The notes beneath the pieces are model-generated. The model worked only from the letters and a program-made list of their open reading frames with translations, did not search any database and had not been told where the DNA came from. DNA of 64,000 bases, taken from the NCBI GenBank assembly GCA_029204225.1, contig CM055108.1:5004806-5068805 (forward strand), read 5' to 3'. Made by a program: the position numbers and the translations under genes. The stretch comes from Diphasiastrum complanatum (lineage: Eukaryota > Streptophyta > Lycopodiopsida > Lycopodiales > Lycopodiaceae). Shown here in pieces: positions 23,679-34,999 of this stretch. The first letter of the stretch is position 1. The number at the start of each line of letters is the position of its first letter.

Positions 23679-24647
23679 TTGCAGAAGAAGGACCATAAGT
23701 TGGTTTCAAGAAAAAGAGTTGCAAGAGAGATCAAGAATATTATTGATAGGATAAATCACATGAATATTGATTTTAGATTATCATTGGCCCTAGATGATGC
23801 TCTTGTTGATGATGACCCCTTGCATGATATAATTAGTTCATCAATGTCTTGTGATTCAATCCATGTCTCCGAATCTCTAGAACATTATTACCACCCAACC
23901 ACACCTATCCTAGATGTTGCACGTGAGTTCTACACAATACTCCACGTGGATTCCACAAACATGACCACCTCTTTAAAAAAGATAACACGTCTTGGACGTA
24001 TTATGACTAGTTTGAAAGATAATTGCAAATTACTATGCATTGTTGATGTGTCAAAAGACATTCTAGGTTCTTTGTCTGACCTTCCTCTTCCACCTAGCTT
24101 GCAACCATTAGTAAAAGCTTTTATTAGAAGTAGATATTTGTGTTGGCCACTCCAATCACCATTACCATTAAATGGAACACCATTTACGTATTGGGGTCGA
24201 ATGTACATGATCAAACCTAGTAAACAATTTCTTGAGGCTGGTTTGGGCCTTTTTGCATTGAGTAGTATTGATTGGCATGCTTTGTGTCATCATCAATGGA
24301 GGATGCAAGTATATGGCTTGAATTCAAATGCTTGTTTTTTAGAGGAGCAATGCATGCAAGGAGGCAACATCTCAAGGGCAAATCGTACATACATTGATGG
24401 ACGTTCAGATGTGCATGAAAACATTGCTGCATATATAAATAGTTCCATTGGCCACCCTCTATTGATGAATTGTGATTTTGAGGAATGAACCAATGGAAAA
24501 GAAGAATATTTTACTAGGAATGTAAAGGGCACTTATGTAATGGTCCGTGCCACTAGATCTATCAGGTTTGGGGAGGAATTGTTCATCAAGACTAGTTTCA
24601 ACCGTCCTCTACCCAAATGTTTGCAAAAGACAATAAGTCAAATGTGA
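23679..24647 (+). pseudogene. SET-domain protein remnant (histone-lysine methyltransferase type), one nonsense codon
   Basis: The frame opens near 23679 and reads about 180 residues of unrecognised N-terminal sequence, then a SET-like domain. It has FLEAGLGLFALSSI near 24230 (the usual start of SET, normally GxGLFA), DVHENIAAYINSS near 24410 (NxARFINHS in active enzymes) and, after a TGA at 24486-24488, YVMVRATRSIRFGEELFI near 24535 (the conserved VxATRxIxxGEEL block). The frame continues unbroken past the TGA to a natural stop at 24645-24647. The NHSC motif that helps bind S-adenosylmethionine is altered (NSSIG) and the usual post-GEEL Tyr is missing, so activity is doubtful even without the stop. 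It lies on the same strand as, and just upstream of, a TNP2 transposase that lacks its N-terminus, with a GA microsatellite immediately before it. Whether it is transposon cargo or an unrelated gene is unknown. Confidence 0.72.
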
Positions 24648-24973
24648 AGATTTAAATTTTGTTAATATGTAGAGATGTATAATCCATGCATCTTGATTGT
24701 ATTTGGTTTGTGTCATTAAATATGTCAAATGTTAGGAGCATGATTCGTCACTAGCCTACATTAAATGATAGGAGCATTGTTCGTTTTTGAGTTCATTGAA
24801 TGTTAACAAGTTGAAAAGACAAATATGTCTAACAGATACATTGGTATGTTAATACTTTTTAAACTAAGAGTAATTTATATTCATATGCAACATTTAGATC
24901 TATCAAGAATTGGGAGGAAATGTTTATCAAGTATTATTTCAACCTACTTCTTGTTATTTTGATATATAGGATT
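24648..24973. other. AT-rich spacer between SET and TNP2 remnants
   Basis: No coding recognised. It ends in a good 3' splice-type sequence (ttttgatatatag at about 24970), so part of it may be an intron. Confidence 0.45.
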
Positions 24974-27526
24974 CTTCATCCTCATTTAGTGTTAGAGACA
25001 ATAATCCTCGTAATGGTCGACGTAGACAACAAATGCAATACAACGATCCACATATAAAGCAATTATCTCGTCGTCTACATCAAGGCTTAAAAGAGATGAT
25101 GGAAATTTGGAAGATTTGTGGAAGGGGATAAAAGCATATGACATTTTGTGCCCCATACATGAGAGGGAGTTTACACTACATGCCATTGTAATGTGGACAA
25201 TGCATGACTATCCAGGATTAGGTGAATGCTCTAATAATCATTCAAACAATGTCTATCTTGTGTACATAGGAGTTTGTTTACAATTACATACAACTAGTAA
25301 TTCTTGACATTTACATGATATACTACAATGGCTATAATGATTCTCTGACATATACTTTTTTTAGTAGTGATTGATAGTATCCATTTGTTGGACAGGCTTG
25401 TTTTTTGTGCGGGCCATATCTTGTGGAAAGATACTCTTTTAGTCTCAAAGAAGTAGTTTATGAAAATCATCGTAAATACTTGCATGAAGGCCATCCATTC
25501 AGAGACACTCATAGAAGAGGTTTTGGAGGAAGAGTTGAGAGAGAGATGCCTCCAAAGAGGATCCGTGAAAGATTGGCGAATACTATGGGAGGAATCTCAA
25601 GCAAAGCCAATCGATGGTATGAAAAGATTATCTATATTTCATCGTTAGGAATATTGGAATAACCTTTTGATCAATTACCCACTTGATCTCATGCACAGAT
25701 TTAAAAATGTGGGTGAATCTATTTGGAAACACTTGATTGGTGAAAAAATACCATTGCTGCAAGGCACGATCTAAAAGAATCAAACACCAAAAAAGAATAT
25801 TGGATAAAGGATGGTGAAGATCATGCTCCAAAAGTACCTTGGACATTCAGTAAGGAGGAGCTTAACCATGTGCACTCCTTTATTCATGACATTAGAACAC
25901 CAACTGGTTTTGCCCATTCTCTACGGTCATCATTCACAGTGGATGGAAAGTTGCAAGGTCTCAAATCTCATGATTGGCTAAAGATGATTCAATTCATCTA
26001 TCCATTGTCAATTCGTGGGTGCTTGTCAAAAGATAAGATTGCGTGCATGTTTGAGAGATATATTCCGACTTCCATCATGGACTCACAAGTGCATTTATTG
26101 GTGCACTTGGTTGAAGAAGTTTCTATTGCAGGTCCAGTGCATACTAGGTATAAGTGCATAAATTATCTTTTGCATGTGTATTTAAACTAAATCAATTGAT
26201 ACATGAACTCATTAAATAAAACACTTATTTTTAACCATTTGTGACTTTTTAGGTGGATGTTTTTTATGGAAAGGTACATGAAAGTCTTAAAAGATTTTGT
26301 GCGTCAAAAGACAAGACCTGAAGGTAGCATGTCAGAGGAATGGTTAGTACATGAATCTCTCTTTTATGTTACTGAAATTTTGCACCAACTACATTCATTT
26401 GCTCCACTATTGTGCTTCTTGGTTTCCAAGGGGAGGTTCGAACCTGGGACCAAAGAAACTTTGGATGCCAAGCTAACCAGTTGAGCCAACCCCGTTGGGT
26501 TGCTCCACTATTGTGGTGTGATGAGGAAGCCGAAGAGGTAACTAGCGAAAAAATTTAAGGGATGGGAAAGGTCCATAGGTTGGCACCCTTCCAACGAGAA
26601 AAAATTTCTACATTCATGCTTTATAATTGTGGAGTTATGGATAAATGGTTAGACCTATATGAAGGAAAAAAAAAAAAAAAAAGGGCCTTGTCTAGAAAGC
26701 GCCAACGATAGAATAGAGGTAGACACACGGCCTCAAGTTCACATGATCTTGAGCCATTGCCCAAGCAATGCACTATAGAGTGGATGCATGACACACTACA
26801 AAAAGCAACAAAAGAGGGACAAAAAATATCAAACACAGAATGGGACTTTGCAAGAGGATGCAAATGGAAGGTATTATTCTTTAAATACTTTATTATTAGA
26901 ACATTCTTGTTTATAACAATATTTGTTTAATCATTTTGAAACACCATGTTCATTCATAGTGATTATTTATGAGATTCATGTTTGTCATGTGGCAGTGCAA
27001 AATGTATAATGCTATATGGGCTTTTGGTTTTCACTTTCGTGTTGAAAGGATTAATAACAAGAGATGCACACACGATTGTGGTGTAATAGCATCTTTCCAA
27101 CAAGAAAGTCAAAGCAGTGCACGAGATCGGAATCCCATCTCAGGAGATATAGAATACGTAGGAACTATACCAGATTTTTCATGATGTGTCATTTGGTGAA
27201 AGTGGACACTATTTTTTATTTGATGTGAACTGGTTCAAGGTAGTTTGTAGAGGGCCAAATGCAACCGTAAATTCAGATCCAAGTGGATTTTTTGCGATTG
27301 ATTCATCAAAAACATTGAGCATGGAGTCCTTTGACACATTGGCGTTGTCTCGTCATTGTGAGCAGGTGCACATGCTATGCTATAATATTTTTCATTTTAT
27401 TGCAAGTGACTTCAGTATTTGAGTTTTCGATATGTTCTAAAATAGTGATTTTTGCAGGTGTTTTTTCAACCAGATCGACTAAACAAGATATGGTGGTTTG
27501 TAGCTCAAGTTGAACCACGTTCATGA
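24974..27526 (+). pseudogene. CACTA (En/Spm) TNP2 transposase pseudogene with introns and a SINE insertion
   Basis: Matches to the plant TNP2 family run in order: NLEDLWKGIKAYD at 25105, FTLHAIVMWTMHDYPGLG (family: LRAxLLWTxxDFPAYG), an intron 25251-25395, ACFLCGPYL, a block beginning YENHRKYLHEGHPFR, then KRLSIFHR and YWNNLLINYPLDLMHRFKNV at about 25630-25720 (family: YWxxLLLRHNLDVMHIEKNV). DWLKMIQFIYPLSIRG and VHLLVHLVEE follow, then an intron 26148-26252 that joins GPVHTR to WMFFMERYMKVLKDFVRQ. The C-terminal DUF4216-like part is at 27186-27526 (YFLFDVNWFKV), with an intron 27366-27457. Frameshifts occur near 25600 and after 25730, with a stop at 25646-25648, and an 85-bp SINE at 26415-26499. 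The N-terminal part with the first catalytic Asp is missing. The enzyme would cut and move CACTA elements; this copy cannot. Confidence 0.88.
26415..26499 (-). mobile_element. tRNA-derived SINE (85 bp) with 16-bp target duplication
   Basis: The insert is flanked by perfect copies of TTGCTCCACTATTGTG at 26399-26414 and 26500-26515. On the minus strand it carries an A-box-like TTGGCTCAACTGGTTAGC and a B box GGTTCGAACC, the internal promoter of RNA polymerase III. The acceptor and T stems do not pair as in a working tRNA, so it is not a tRNA gene. The long duplication is typical of LINE-driven retroposition. It sits within the TNP2 coding region and so is younger than it. Confidence 0.88.
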
Positions 27527-27689
27527 CGAGTATTTCCGTTTTTTTGGAGATAATGTCGGTGAAGATAGATGTACGGCTTCATGTTCCAAGAAAATTCTCA
27601 TTTTTAAACAAATGTTGCAAAGGCAATAAATCACTAAAAGCATGTGAGTTAATGAAATCACCACTACAAACTATGACATAATCAAGTGT
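27527..27689. other. Spacer with no recognised gene
   Basis: Short junction between the TNP2 stop and a minus-strand copia RT fragment. I found no CACTA terminal inverted repeat here. Confidence 0.5.
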
Positions 27690-28430
27690 TTCATCATAGT
27701 CAATCCCCTTGAATTGAGCATATCCCCTGGCAACTAGTCTTGTTTTATAATTGTTCACACTACCATCTTGATTAAGCTTGATCTTAAAGACCCATTTGCA
27801 AATAGTAACATTTTGTATCTTTGATGGAGGATCAATAATTTTACAAGTATCTCAAACAATGCATCATATACTCACCTTACTTTTCATTACATCAAATCAC
27901 TCTTTGTTGTTACAGTTTCATTCACACTTGAAGGAACATCATCAAACTTAAGGTAGTATAAGGGCAATAAAAGTTAAACAATCATCAACTTGTAATTGCT
28001 TCTCTCTTCCTTGTATTTGAGACTTGATGGTTGCATTTGGGCTCTGATGCCATGTTAAAATCAAAGGTTATGAACCTCATTTGGATACTAAAACCTTGAA
28101 AAAGCATCAAAGGTTTCACTTATATCTAATAGATAGAAAACTAGCACACAATTCAACCTATTTTGCATCTAATTGGCAAGAGCTTTTGAACACCATAGTA
28201 AAACTAGAAATAATTGATCTTCACATCTTGGCACACACGTGGAAAGTATACTTTGTTCAAATTCAGATCTTTTCATTAGACACAAAAAATATCACATTCA
28301 TCATTCATCAATTCCTCATTAACGAGCAAACTTGTCAAAATCACCATCTCTTGATAATCTCTCAAAGTATGTACAAAATGAGCTCTCAATCCATATCAAA
28401 TGATGTCGGATATGAGATTAGGTAGAGTGC
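27690..28430 (-). mobile_element. Copia fragment: RT piece, primer site, LTR
   Basis: On the minus strand 27850-27690 encodes RT start residues ([20 protein letters not shown], then [12 protein letters not shown]). A primer site, TGGCATCAGAGC, lies at 28052-28041 (one base off the initiator-Met consensus). Immediately right, TGTTAAAATC at 28053 is the inner LTR end. RT joins almost directly to the leader, so gag, protease and integrase were deleted. The LTR's outer border, placed near 28430, is uncertain. Confidence 0.75.
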
Positions 28431-28564
28431 CATTAGGGTAGACCCTAAACTCCTGGCTATCAAAGCCTTAGATCATGCATAATTACCCTCTTGGTAGCTT
28501 GAGTCAACTATCTCATAAAAGTAGGTGGCCGTCCTCATAAAAAATCCCAATCATCTAGAAACAC

Positions 28565-28765
28565 CATGATATAATTCACTTTAGAAAAATATTTATTTAA
28601 CTGATTCCATTTCATTATGAACATGCAAAAAAAAGGAAAAAAACCTCATCATAATATAATTCACTTTAGAAAAATTTATATATAGCCTAATCATAATATA
28701 ATTCACTTTAGAAATATATTTATTTAACTAATTTCATGTCATTATCAACATGCAAAAAACAAAAA
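28565..28765. repeat. Imperfect tandem duplication
   Basis: The phrase ATAATTCACTTTAGAAA followed by TATTTATTTAACT and AACATGCAAAAAA occurs at about 28571-28630 and 28698-28760, with a partial third copy near 28658. It is AT-rich and has no coding. Confidence 0.75.
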
Positions 28766-28775
28766 CAAAAAAAAT

Positions 28776-29170
28776 GCGTGGATAATCCACACAGAAGATA
28801 TCCACGCGTGGATATCTTTAACATCCGGTCTGGTCCGGTGAACAAACTAAAATTTGCGTGGATAATCCACGCGTGGATTATCCTCACCAAAACTGATTTC
28901 CGGCGCCGCCAACCTTCCCTCCCATACAATTGTCAAAATTTTCAAAATTCAATTTTGCGTGGATTGTTCACGTGTGGATAATGGATTGTTCATGCATGGA
29001 TAATCCACGCGCATAAATTTTTCGACGCCGTGTCAAAAAAACACCGGTGGACTGGCCGAAGGCGTGTTCATTTTTTTTTTGATAATCCACGCGTGGATGT
29101 TCCACGCAAACAAAATTTCGGAAAATCGATTAAGTGTCGGGTCTCGCATGGATACTCTGCGTGGATAAAC
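28776..29170. repeat. Palindrome array B (GCGTGGA / TCCACGC words)
   Basis: At least twelve GCGTGGA or TCCACGC words or near variants in about 395 bases, in inverted pairs: GCGTGGATAATCCAC at 28776, TCCACGCGTGGATA at 28801, GCGTGGATAATCCACGC at 28856, TCCACGCGTGGA near 29086 and GCGTGGATAA at 29160. Blocks shared with array A at 21751 keep the same word order. GC-rich spacers (ccggtctggtccgg, ccggcgccgcc) separate clusters. Its role is unknown. Confidence 0.85.
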
Positions 29171-29487
29171 ATAGAGTTTTCTAGTTGTGGTTGATTAGCT
29201 ATTGGGTGAAAATCTGGCCTTTGGAATTTTCCAAATTTATAATTATTGGATATAAAAAAAGTCTTATATTTAAAGCTTAACGTTGTCAATTTCAGCACTA
29301 AATGGTAGAAGTGTGATAGCATACTTTTGTAGTAGTAATTGTAGATGTGACCATACTTTATTTGAAATTAATTCTGGTTAATTCGATATGGACTAATCAT
29401 TTTGATGACTGATGGATATTTAGATTGATTTGATTGACAAGCCTCTGAGTAATCATCATCGTAATCTGAGCCTCGGAAATTGAAAAT
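29171..29487. other. Spacer without recognised gene
   Basis: No coding or repeat border recognised between array B and the helicase fragment. Confidence 0.5.
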
Positions 29488-29790
29488 ATGAATAAACACA
29501 TTCTTGTGACTAGATTAAATTTTGCAAAAGTAAGATACAATATGCACATCTACTGCAAGTCAACATTTCCTCTCACTCTAGCGTATGCCATGACAGCTCA
29601 CAAATCCCAATGGGTGACAATAAAACATACAACAATCTTAGACATAAAAAAAAACTTATGCCCTGCATTGACATATGTCATACTCTCAAGAGTAACAAAA
29701 AGGAAAGATATTTTCATCAAAACTGAAATTACATTTTCAGCCTATTCCACTTCTAGAATACACACCATGTTCTTGATGTATATAATTTAA
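29488..29790 (+). pseudogene. PIF1-like helicase C-terminus (probably Helitron)
   Basis: About 100 codons containing FPLTLAYAMTAHKSQWVTIK and YVILSRVTKRKDIFI, the last two helicase motifs of the PIF1 family (usual forms: LAYAMTIHKSQG and YVALSRV). The conserved Gly of KSQG is Trp here. The ATPase core and any Rep domain are absent, so this is a tail fragment. PIF1-like tails of this kind are most often Helitron remnants in plants. I did not find a CTRR hairpin end nearby. A host PIF1 fragment is the alternative. Confidence 0.65.
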
Positions 29791-29949
29791 AAATCATTTT
29801 TGTGGGCAAATAAAAGTAGTTAGATGGATACGATACTATAGCATGCCTTTATGTTTGAAATAAGTGTGTCATATTTTTTTGATACACATCGATGATATGT
29901 ATTAGTGTTGATTCTGACAGTATAGAACACATCGATATGTATAGAACAA

Positions 29950-30478
29950 TATACAACATGCCTTGTAGCTGGAACAGACGGCTCCCAAATCTGACATCGT
30001 TTTGTCGAAAAGGACCCTGCCCAACAACGTCGCACATTAGCCCATATTACAAGCCCTAATTGCAGTCAGTTTGACCCAATTGTCGTTTTTGACAAGGACA
30101 GGCAAGATTCACATGACAATTGGTCCCAGTGGTGGGTAATGGGAATGGAAACCAACAACCACCATCCCGACTGAGGTGATGGCCTCTCTCGGGGCTACAC
30201 AGTCATTTCGCACCCTATTTCAATTTTTTGGACTTAGCTTCACCGACCTATAGTTCCTTTCATTTGGCATGGGATTGATACCTACAAGCTTGTTCCGAGG
30301 TTGCCTTGTAGTTGGAACATACGGCTCCATAATTCGACACCATTTTGTTGAAATGGACCCTACTACAACAACGTTGCAAATTGGCCCATATTACAAGCCC
30401 TAATTATAGTCGGTCTGATTGTCATTTTTGAGTTGGACAGGCTAGATTCACACAACAATTGGTCCTAGTGCACTTTGC
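29950..30478. repeat. Direct duplication of about 170 bp
   Basis: The stretch starting CCTTGTAGCTGGAACA near 29960 and ending ACAATTGGTCCCAGTG near 30130 recurs from 30303 (CCTTGTAGTTGGAACA) to about 30470 (ACAATTGGTCCTAGTG). Both share CCCATATTACAAGCCCTAAT. They are diverged by many substitutions. The spacing suggests an old segmental or transposon-end duplication. Confidence 0.85.
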
Positions 30479-31868
30479 TTCTTCCTCTTTACTTACTCCT
30501 TGCAAAATCAAAAGTGTTAAGCTCAAGAAAAAAAGTGAAGATGGAGGATGGAGGTTTTCTAATTATTGAATGTAAGGTAATCTCTCTCTCCATCTCTTTT
30601 TCTCACTCTCTCTTTCTCTTACATCTTAGTCTCCATCTCAATGTGATTGTAGTTTGGTTTTATTGACTTCACTTTTTTTATGCAGGTTTCTTTTGAGAGA
30701 AAGGAGGCGGCAGATCCACAAATGTTTCTGAAGGTAAAAGACAGGTCGGAATAGGTAGATCTATAGGATTTGCTATCCCGGTGGATATTTATATGTCTAA
30801 TTTTCTATTCATTAGATGTTTTAGGATGTTGCAGATCTAGATGAGGGTGCTAGATGAGGGTGTTGTAGATCCAGATGCTGCTACTGTAGATCCAGAATTT
30901 TTTGTGGTAGGTCCAGATTTGCAGATGCTTGGAATGCCCATCAGAATAGACAGATCTGTGGGGGGTTTGTTAAAACAGCGCCTATTTCGATGGGTATTCC
31001 GATGTCAGATCTTCTAGTCATCTACTGTATATCCAATTTTTTGGTGCAGATATAGATTTGCATATGGCTCTTTTTTGTTCTTTGTGTAAATTTAGTTTTG
31101 GCTTCGTGTGGATTTGCTTTGTGTGAATTTGGTTTTTTCAAATTTGTTTTGTAAAATTTAGATTGTTGCAAAAATAATTTTTGTGGTTATATACTTAACA
31201 AACTTCAATAATGGTTTTTGTTTTGTAGGTTTCTTTGTTGATTTCTGGGTCGATCACCATCAGAATAGTTGAGATGTAGATTCTTTAGCAGATCCAATGT
31301 ACTGACAGGGTCGAAATGGCAGTCGGAATACACGATGTTGTTTTGAACAATATACCAGTGTATATTTTGACGTGTTCTAACCTCTCTTTAGATTTTTTTG
31401 AACTTTCAAATGACAGATTTGTGAATTTTTTAATAGATCTGTAAAGCTTAGGTATTTTTTTAAGTAGAATCTTCAATTGTGATGAGTAGTTCTTTTTTTT
31501 CATTAGGAAAAAGTTGTATGAGACTTTGTTATGGTTTTGTTTTGCAAGTTTGTATGCTGATTTTTTGGCTCAAATACCTTCCAAGCAGCTGACTAATACA
31601 ATTAGTAGCAGATCTAAATATTTGTACAATTTTGTAGCAGTTTGTCTTTTTTGTTGTAGATCCACATTTTGTAGTATAGAACTACATTCAATTTTATTTA
31701 CATTAGGATTTATGAATATAGATCTACACATTTTAGAAACAGATATCTACTTTTGTTGATAAATCTGTTGATAATGGGTAGATCTATCAGCTGGCTGAGA
31801 ATTAGTAGAGGTCGAAACAGACCTCGGAATATGTGGATCTGTTTAAGATAGTATATCATCACTTATAC
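30479..31868. other. Gene-less stretch dense in AGATC and TCGGAATA words
   Basis: No coding recognised. AGATCT, AGATCC or GATCTG words occur about twenty times, and TCGGAATA-type words recur at 30747, 31321 and 31829, often paired with TCGAAA. This resembles the scattered short motifs of transposon subterminal regions. It lies just upstream of a gypsy protease fragment. Confidence 0.45.
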
Positions 31869-32640
31869 GGGCTATGAAGAGACAAGTAGCGTCCTCCACA
31901 TCGGGGCAGTGTGGGAAAGTGAGGAACACAACATCACCCTGCCAATCAAACACAAGAGATTCGAGGATGAAGCAGCAGTAGTAGATGGAGGATCCAGTGT
32001 CAGTTTGATCTCCACTACTTTATATGAAAAGTGGACTTTACAGGGGTTGAAGCCAATAAGATTGGCCATCAAGCTAGCGGATCAATCCTGTGTAAAACCA
32101 AGGGGGGTGGTTGCCGATATCCCTATAAAAATAGTAGGCATGCAGTTCATGATCACCTTTGTAGTAATGGATATACTTGAATCTCCAGGTACATATCGTG
32201 TTTTACTAAGAAGACCGTGGCTGAGAACTGCACAAGTAGTACACAACTGGGGTACGCAAAAACTCACCTTTGAAAACAGAGAGCAGGTTGTAAGGGTTGA
32301 TCCAACCACATGGGCATTGAAACCTATTGCACCCAAGGCTGATGATGGATCATCCATGATAGATCACATGATAGATCGCCCAAGGCAAGCCAAGGGTGGT
32401 CACTATGATTTAGAGACGGATGTCGTGATATGGACGGATGCATTAGCAATGATTGACTGCCAAGCATGTCAATATGAATCAGATCATGAACCCAACACAT
32501 CTTCACCCAAGTGTTACACCATGGACTCACCAATCACATTTGTGGTGAATATGATAAACGTAGCATGGCTGTCAGCAGAACCTATTGAGAATCCAGTGGA
32601 CAATAATTTAGTACCTACGTAATCCACCAAAGGCGGGCCA
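31869..32640 (+). pseudogene. Ty3/gypsy aspartic protease (retropepsin) fragment
   Basis: An open frame of about 237 codons (31909-32622). It has the protease active site as VVDGGSSVSLIS near 31980 (a DGG variant of DSG/DTG), then IRLAIKLADQSCVKPRGVVA, FMITFVVMD and the second conserved block YRVLLRRPWLRTAQVVHNW (family: YxILLGRPWLR). The Gly of LGRPW is Arg. No RT follows; a gypsy LTR starts about 80 bases after the frame ends, so RT, RNase H and integrase were deleted. Confidence 0.85.
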
Positions 32641-32703
32641 AGAAGACCCTCTACTAAACTGGTAGAGTGTCGAGGGACCGGCACTACTTCAGGCCGTGGG
32701 TCC

Positions 32704-33325
32704 TGTTGGGGGTATTCCCGACATATTTTGAATAAATAATATTGTTCAATAAAATGTGTTGCGAGGGCATGGCATCTTGTGCGTATAAGCCCATGGTCCA
32801 ATGAGCATGCAAGTTGAGTTGTAAATAAAATAATAGACTTGGGCTCCTTTGTAAGTATAATAAAACTTGAGGCCCAAAGTCAATTTTAGACTTAGAGTTT
32901 ACTTTTTTAGAGTTGGATCCAATTTTGGAGTCACATGAATCTTGTGATTTTCAATGTACTTTTTGTGGACTCTTTGATCAAGTTGGGTCCAAGATGAATG
33001 GATAGATCAATGTAGATATCAGCCAATAGGATTTTGGGGCAAGGGCCTTTCCCATTTATAAAAAGGCACCATTTGTACTCTAATTTCATGCTTAATTGAG
33101 AGGAGGAGACTCTACCATTTTGGGAGCTCAAGCATCCTCAATTGTTAATCACTCTTGCTTATGCTATTGTTGTGGATTATTTGTTAATTTCAGTTTTCAT
33201 GCTTTTTGGTTATGCTAGCTAAGGTTTCTCCATAAGCAATGATATTGAGCATTTCAGCTAACCTCCATCTCATCTCTCTCACTCTCTCTCTCTCTCTCTC
33301 TCTTCCCCTCTCTTCTTCTTCTCTT
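32704..33325 (+). repeat. Ty3/gypsy LTR, right end truncated
   Basis: It starts TGTTGGGGGTATTCCCGACA near 32704, itself an imperfect inverted repeat. It has a TATA-like catttataaaaaggc near 33054. Its section 33132-33290 nearly repeats 16670-16825, so both belong to one gypsy LTR family. It runs into a CT-rich stretch and then directly into a copia integrase fragment at about 33340. Confidence 0.65.
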
Positions 33326-33339
33326 CTCTTTGATCAATG

Positions 33340-34945
33340 TGGGATCAAAAGACAATCTACGCAAGCTCATACTCCTACTCTCAATGGTGTAGCTGAGCGC
33401 AAGAATCGTACGATTGTGGATAGTGCCAGATCTATGCTAGCTGAGATGAAACTACCAAAAGATTTTTGGCCAGAAGCATGCAGTACAGCAGTCTATCTTC
33501 AAAATAGAAGTCGTACCATTGCCATACCAAAGATAACACCTGAGAAGGCATTCACGAAGAAGAAGCCAAAGGTGAACCACTTGCAAATCTTTGGATGTAA
33601 GGCCTTTGTACACATTCCTAAGGAAGAGAGACGTAAACTTGATGTGAAAGCTATCAAGTGTATATTCCTAGGATATGATGATCGTGTGAAGGGCTATAGA
33701 TGTTTTCATCCAGTGGAGAACAAAATACATGTAAGTCGTGATGTCATCTTTGATGAATCCAAGATGTATGAAGATGAGAATGCTGAGAAGATAGACACAT
33801 CCAGTGGGAAAGATGATATAGTGAGGATACCTCCTGATGATGATCCATTTATTGACTTTCCTAGTGATGGACATGAAGATACATCTCAAGATACTATTAC
33901 TCAACCTCAAGAGACAGGTTGGAGAGGTAGAGATAGACCTTTTTGTGCAAGAAGGATTGAAGTTGCAGGTGACAAACACAAGGAGAAAGATGTACCGTGG
34001 GATACATTTTCACCGGGAAGCCGATCAGCTGACATGAAGCTCCCTAAGTGATTTGAGAGATTGTTGGAGAGCCGCAACATGGATGACTTTCCAGGATCAT
34101 CTAGCCAAGGAGAGCTACAAAGATCAACAAGAGAGAAGACACACCCTGAAAGGTATGAAACAAATTATGCCTGCTTATCTAGCATTATTCAAAGCAAAGA
34201 ACCTTCAACTTATGGTGAAGCGAAAGATGATGACATTTGGGTCAAACCCATTGTTTGTAAATGGGTATACAGGACTAAGTACCATGCAGATGGAAGTATA
34301 GCAAAGCACAAAGCAAGATTGGTGATCAAAGGGTGTGCACAAAGTGAAGGGATCGACTATGAGGAGACCTTTGCACCAGTATGTAAGTGGAATATTCTAT
34401 GTCTACTTGTTGCTTTAGCTTCACATTTTGGTTGGCCTTTGCATCAGATGGATGTGAAATCTGTTTTTCTAAATGGTGAGTTAGAAGAAGAGGTTTTCAT
34501 GGATCAACCCGAAGGCTTCATAGCGAAAGGACAAGAGAATAAAGTATGTCGCTTGAAAAAAGCACTTTATGGTCTTAAACAGGCACCACGTGCGTGGTAT
34601 AGTAGGAGTGATGCCTACTTTCGTTCAAAGAAGATGGTGAAAACACATTCAGATCCAAAGTTGTATATCTTATGCTTTGGTAGTATGGTTGCTTTGATTG
34701 CTCTTTATGTTGATGACTTGATTATTACAAGAAATAATCAAGAGATGATAGACAAAGATAGACCTCATGAAACAAGATGACAGATCTCAGCCTAATGCAT
34801 TATTGTCTTGGAGTAAAGGTGTGGCAAAAAAGACATGAAGTGGGTTTAACACAGGTGAAGTATGTCAGAGAGTTGCTGCACAAGTTCAGGTTGCAAGACT
34901 GCAAGCCAGTCAACACTTCTATTAAACTAGGTAAAAAGTGATGGC
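33340..34945 (+). mobile_element. Ty1/copia copy E5: integrase C-terminus and RT
   Basis: Begins within integrase (QAHTPTLNGVAERKNRTIVD, with the catalytic Glu) and reads SIFGCKAFVHIP-type linker text, CKWVYRTKYH, LVIKGCAQSEGIDYEETF, the QMDVKSVFLNGELEEEVFMD block, ALYGLKQAPRAW and YVDD near 34705. One in-frame stop lies at 34049-34051. A frameshift near 34755 follows YVDD, and traces continue to about 34940. No LTR or RNase H is seen. The integrase region is the same family as copy E3, so the two fragments are complementary halves of one kind of element. Confidence 0.9.
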
Positions 34946-34999
34946 ATATAAAATGACCCCTAAACAAGTTATCGATGAGAAGAAAATGGTAAAGGAGTC

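Noticed and set aside
26415-26499. tRNA gene on the minus strand
   Set aside because: Box A and B motifs are present but acceptor and T stems do not pair, and the unit is flanked by 16-bp target duplications. It is a SINE.
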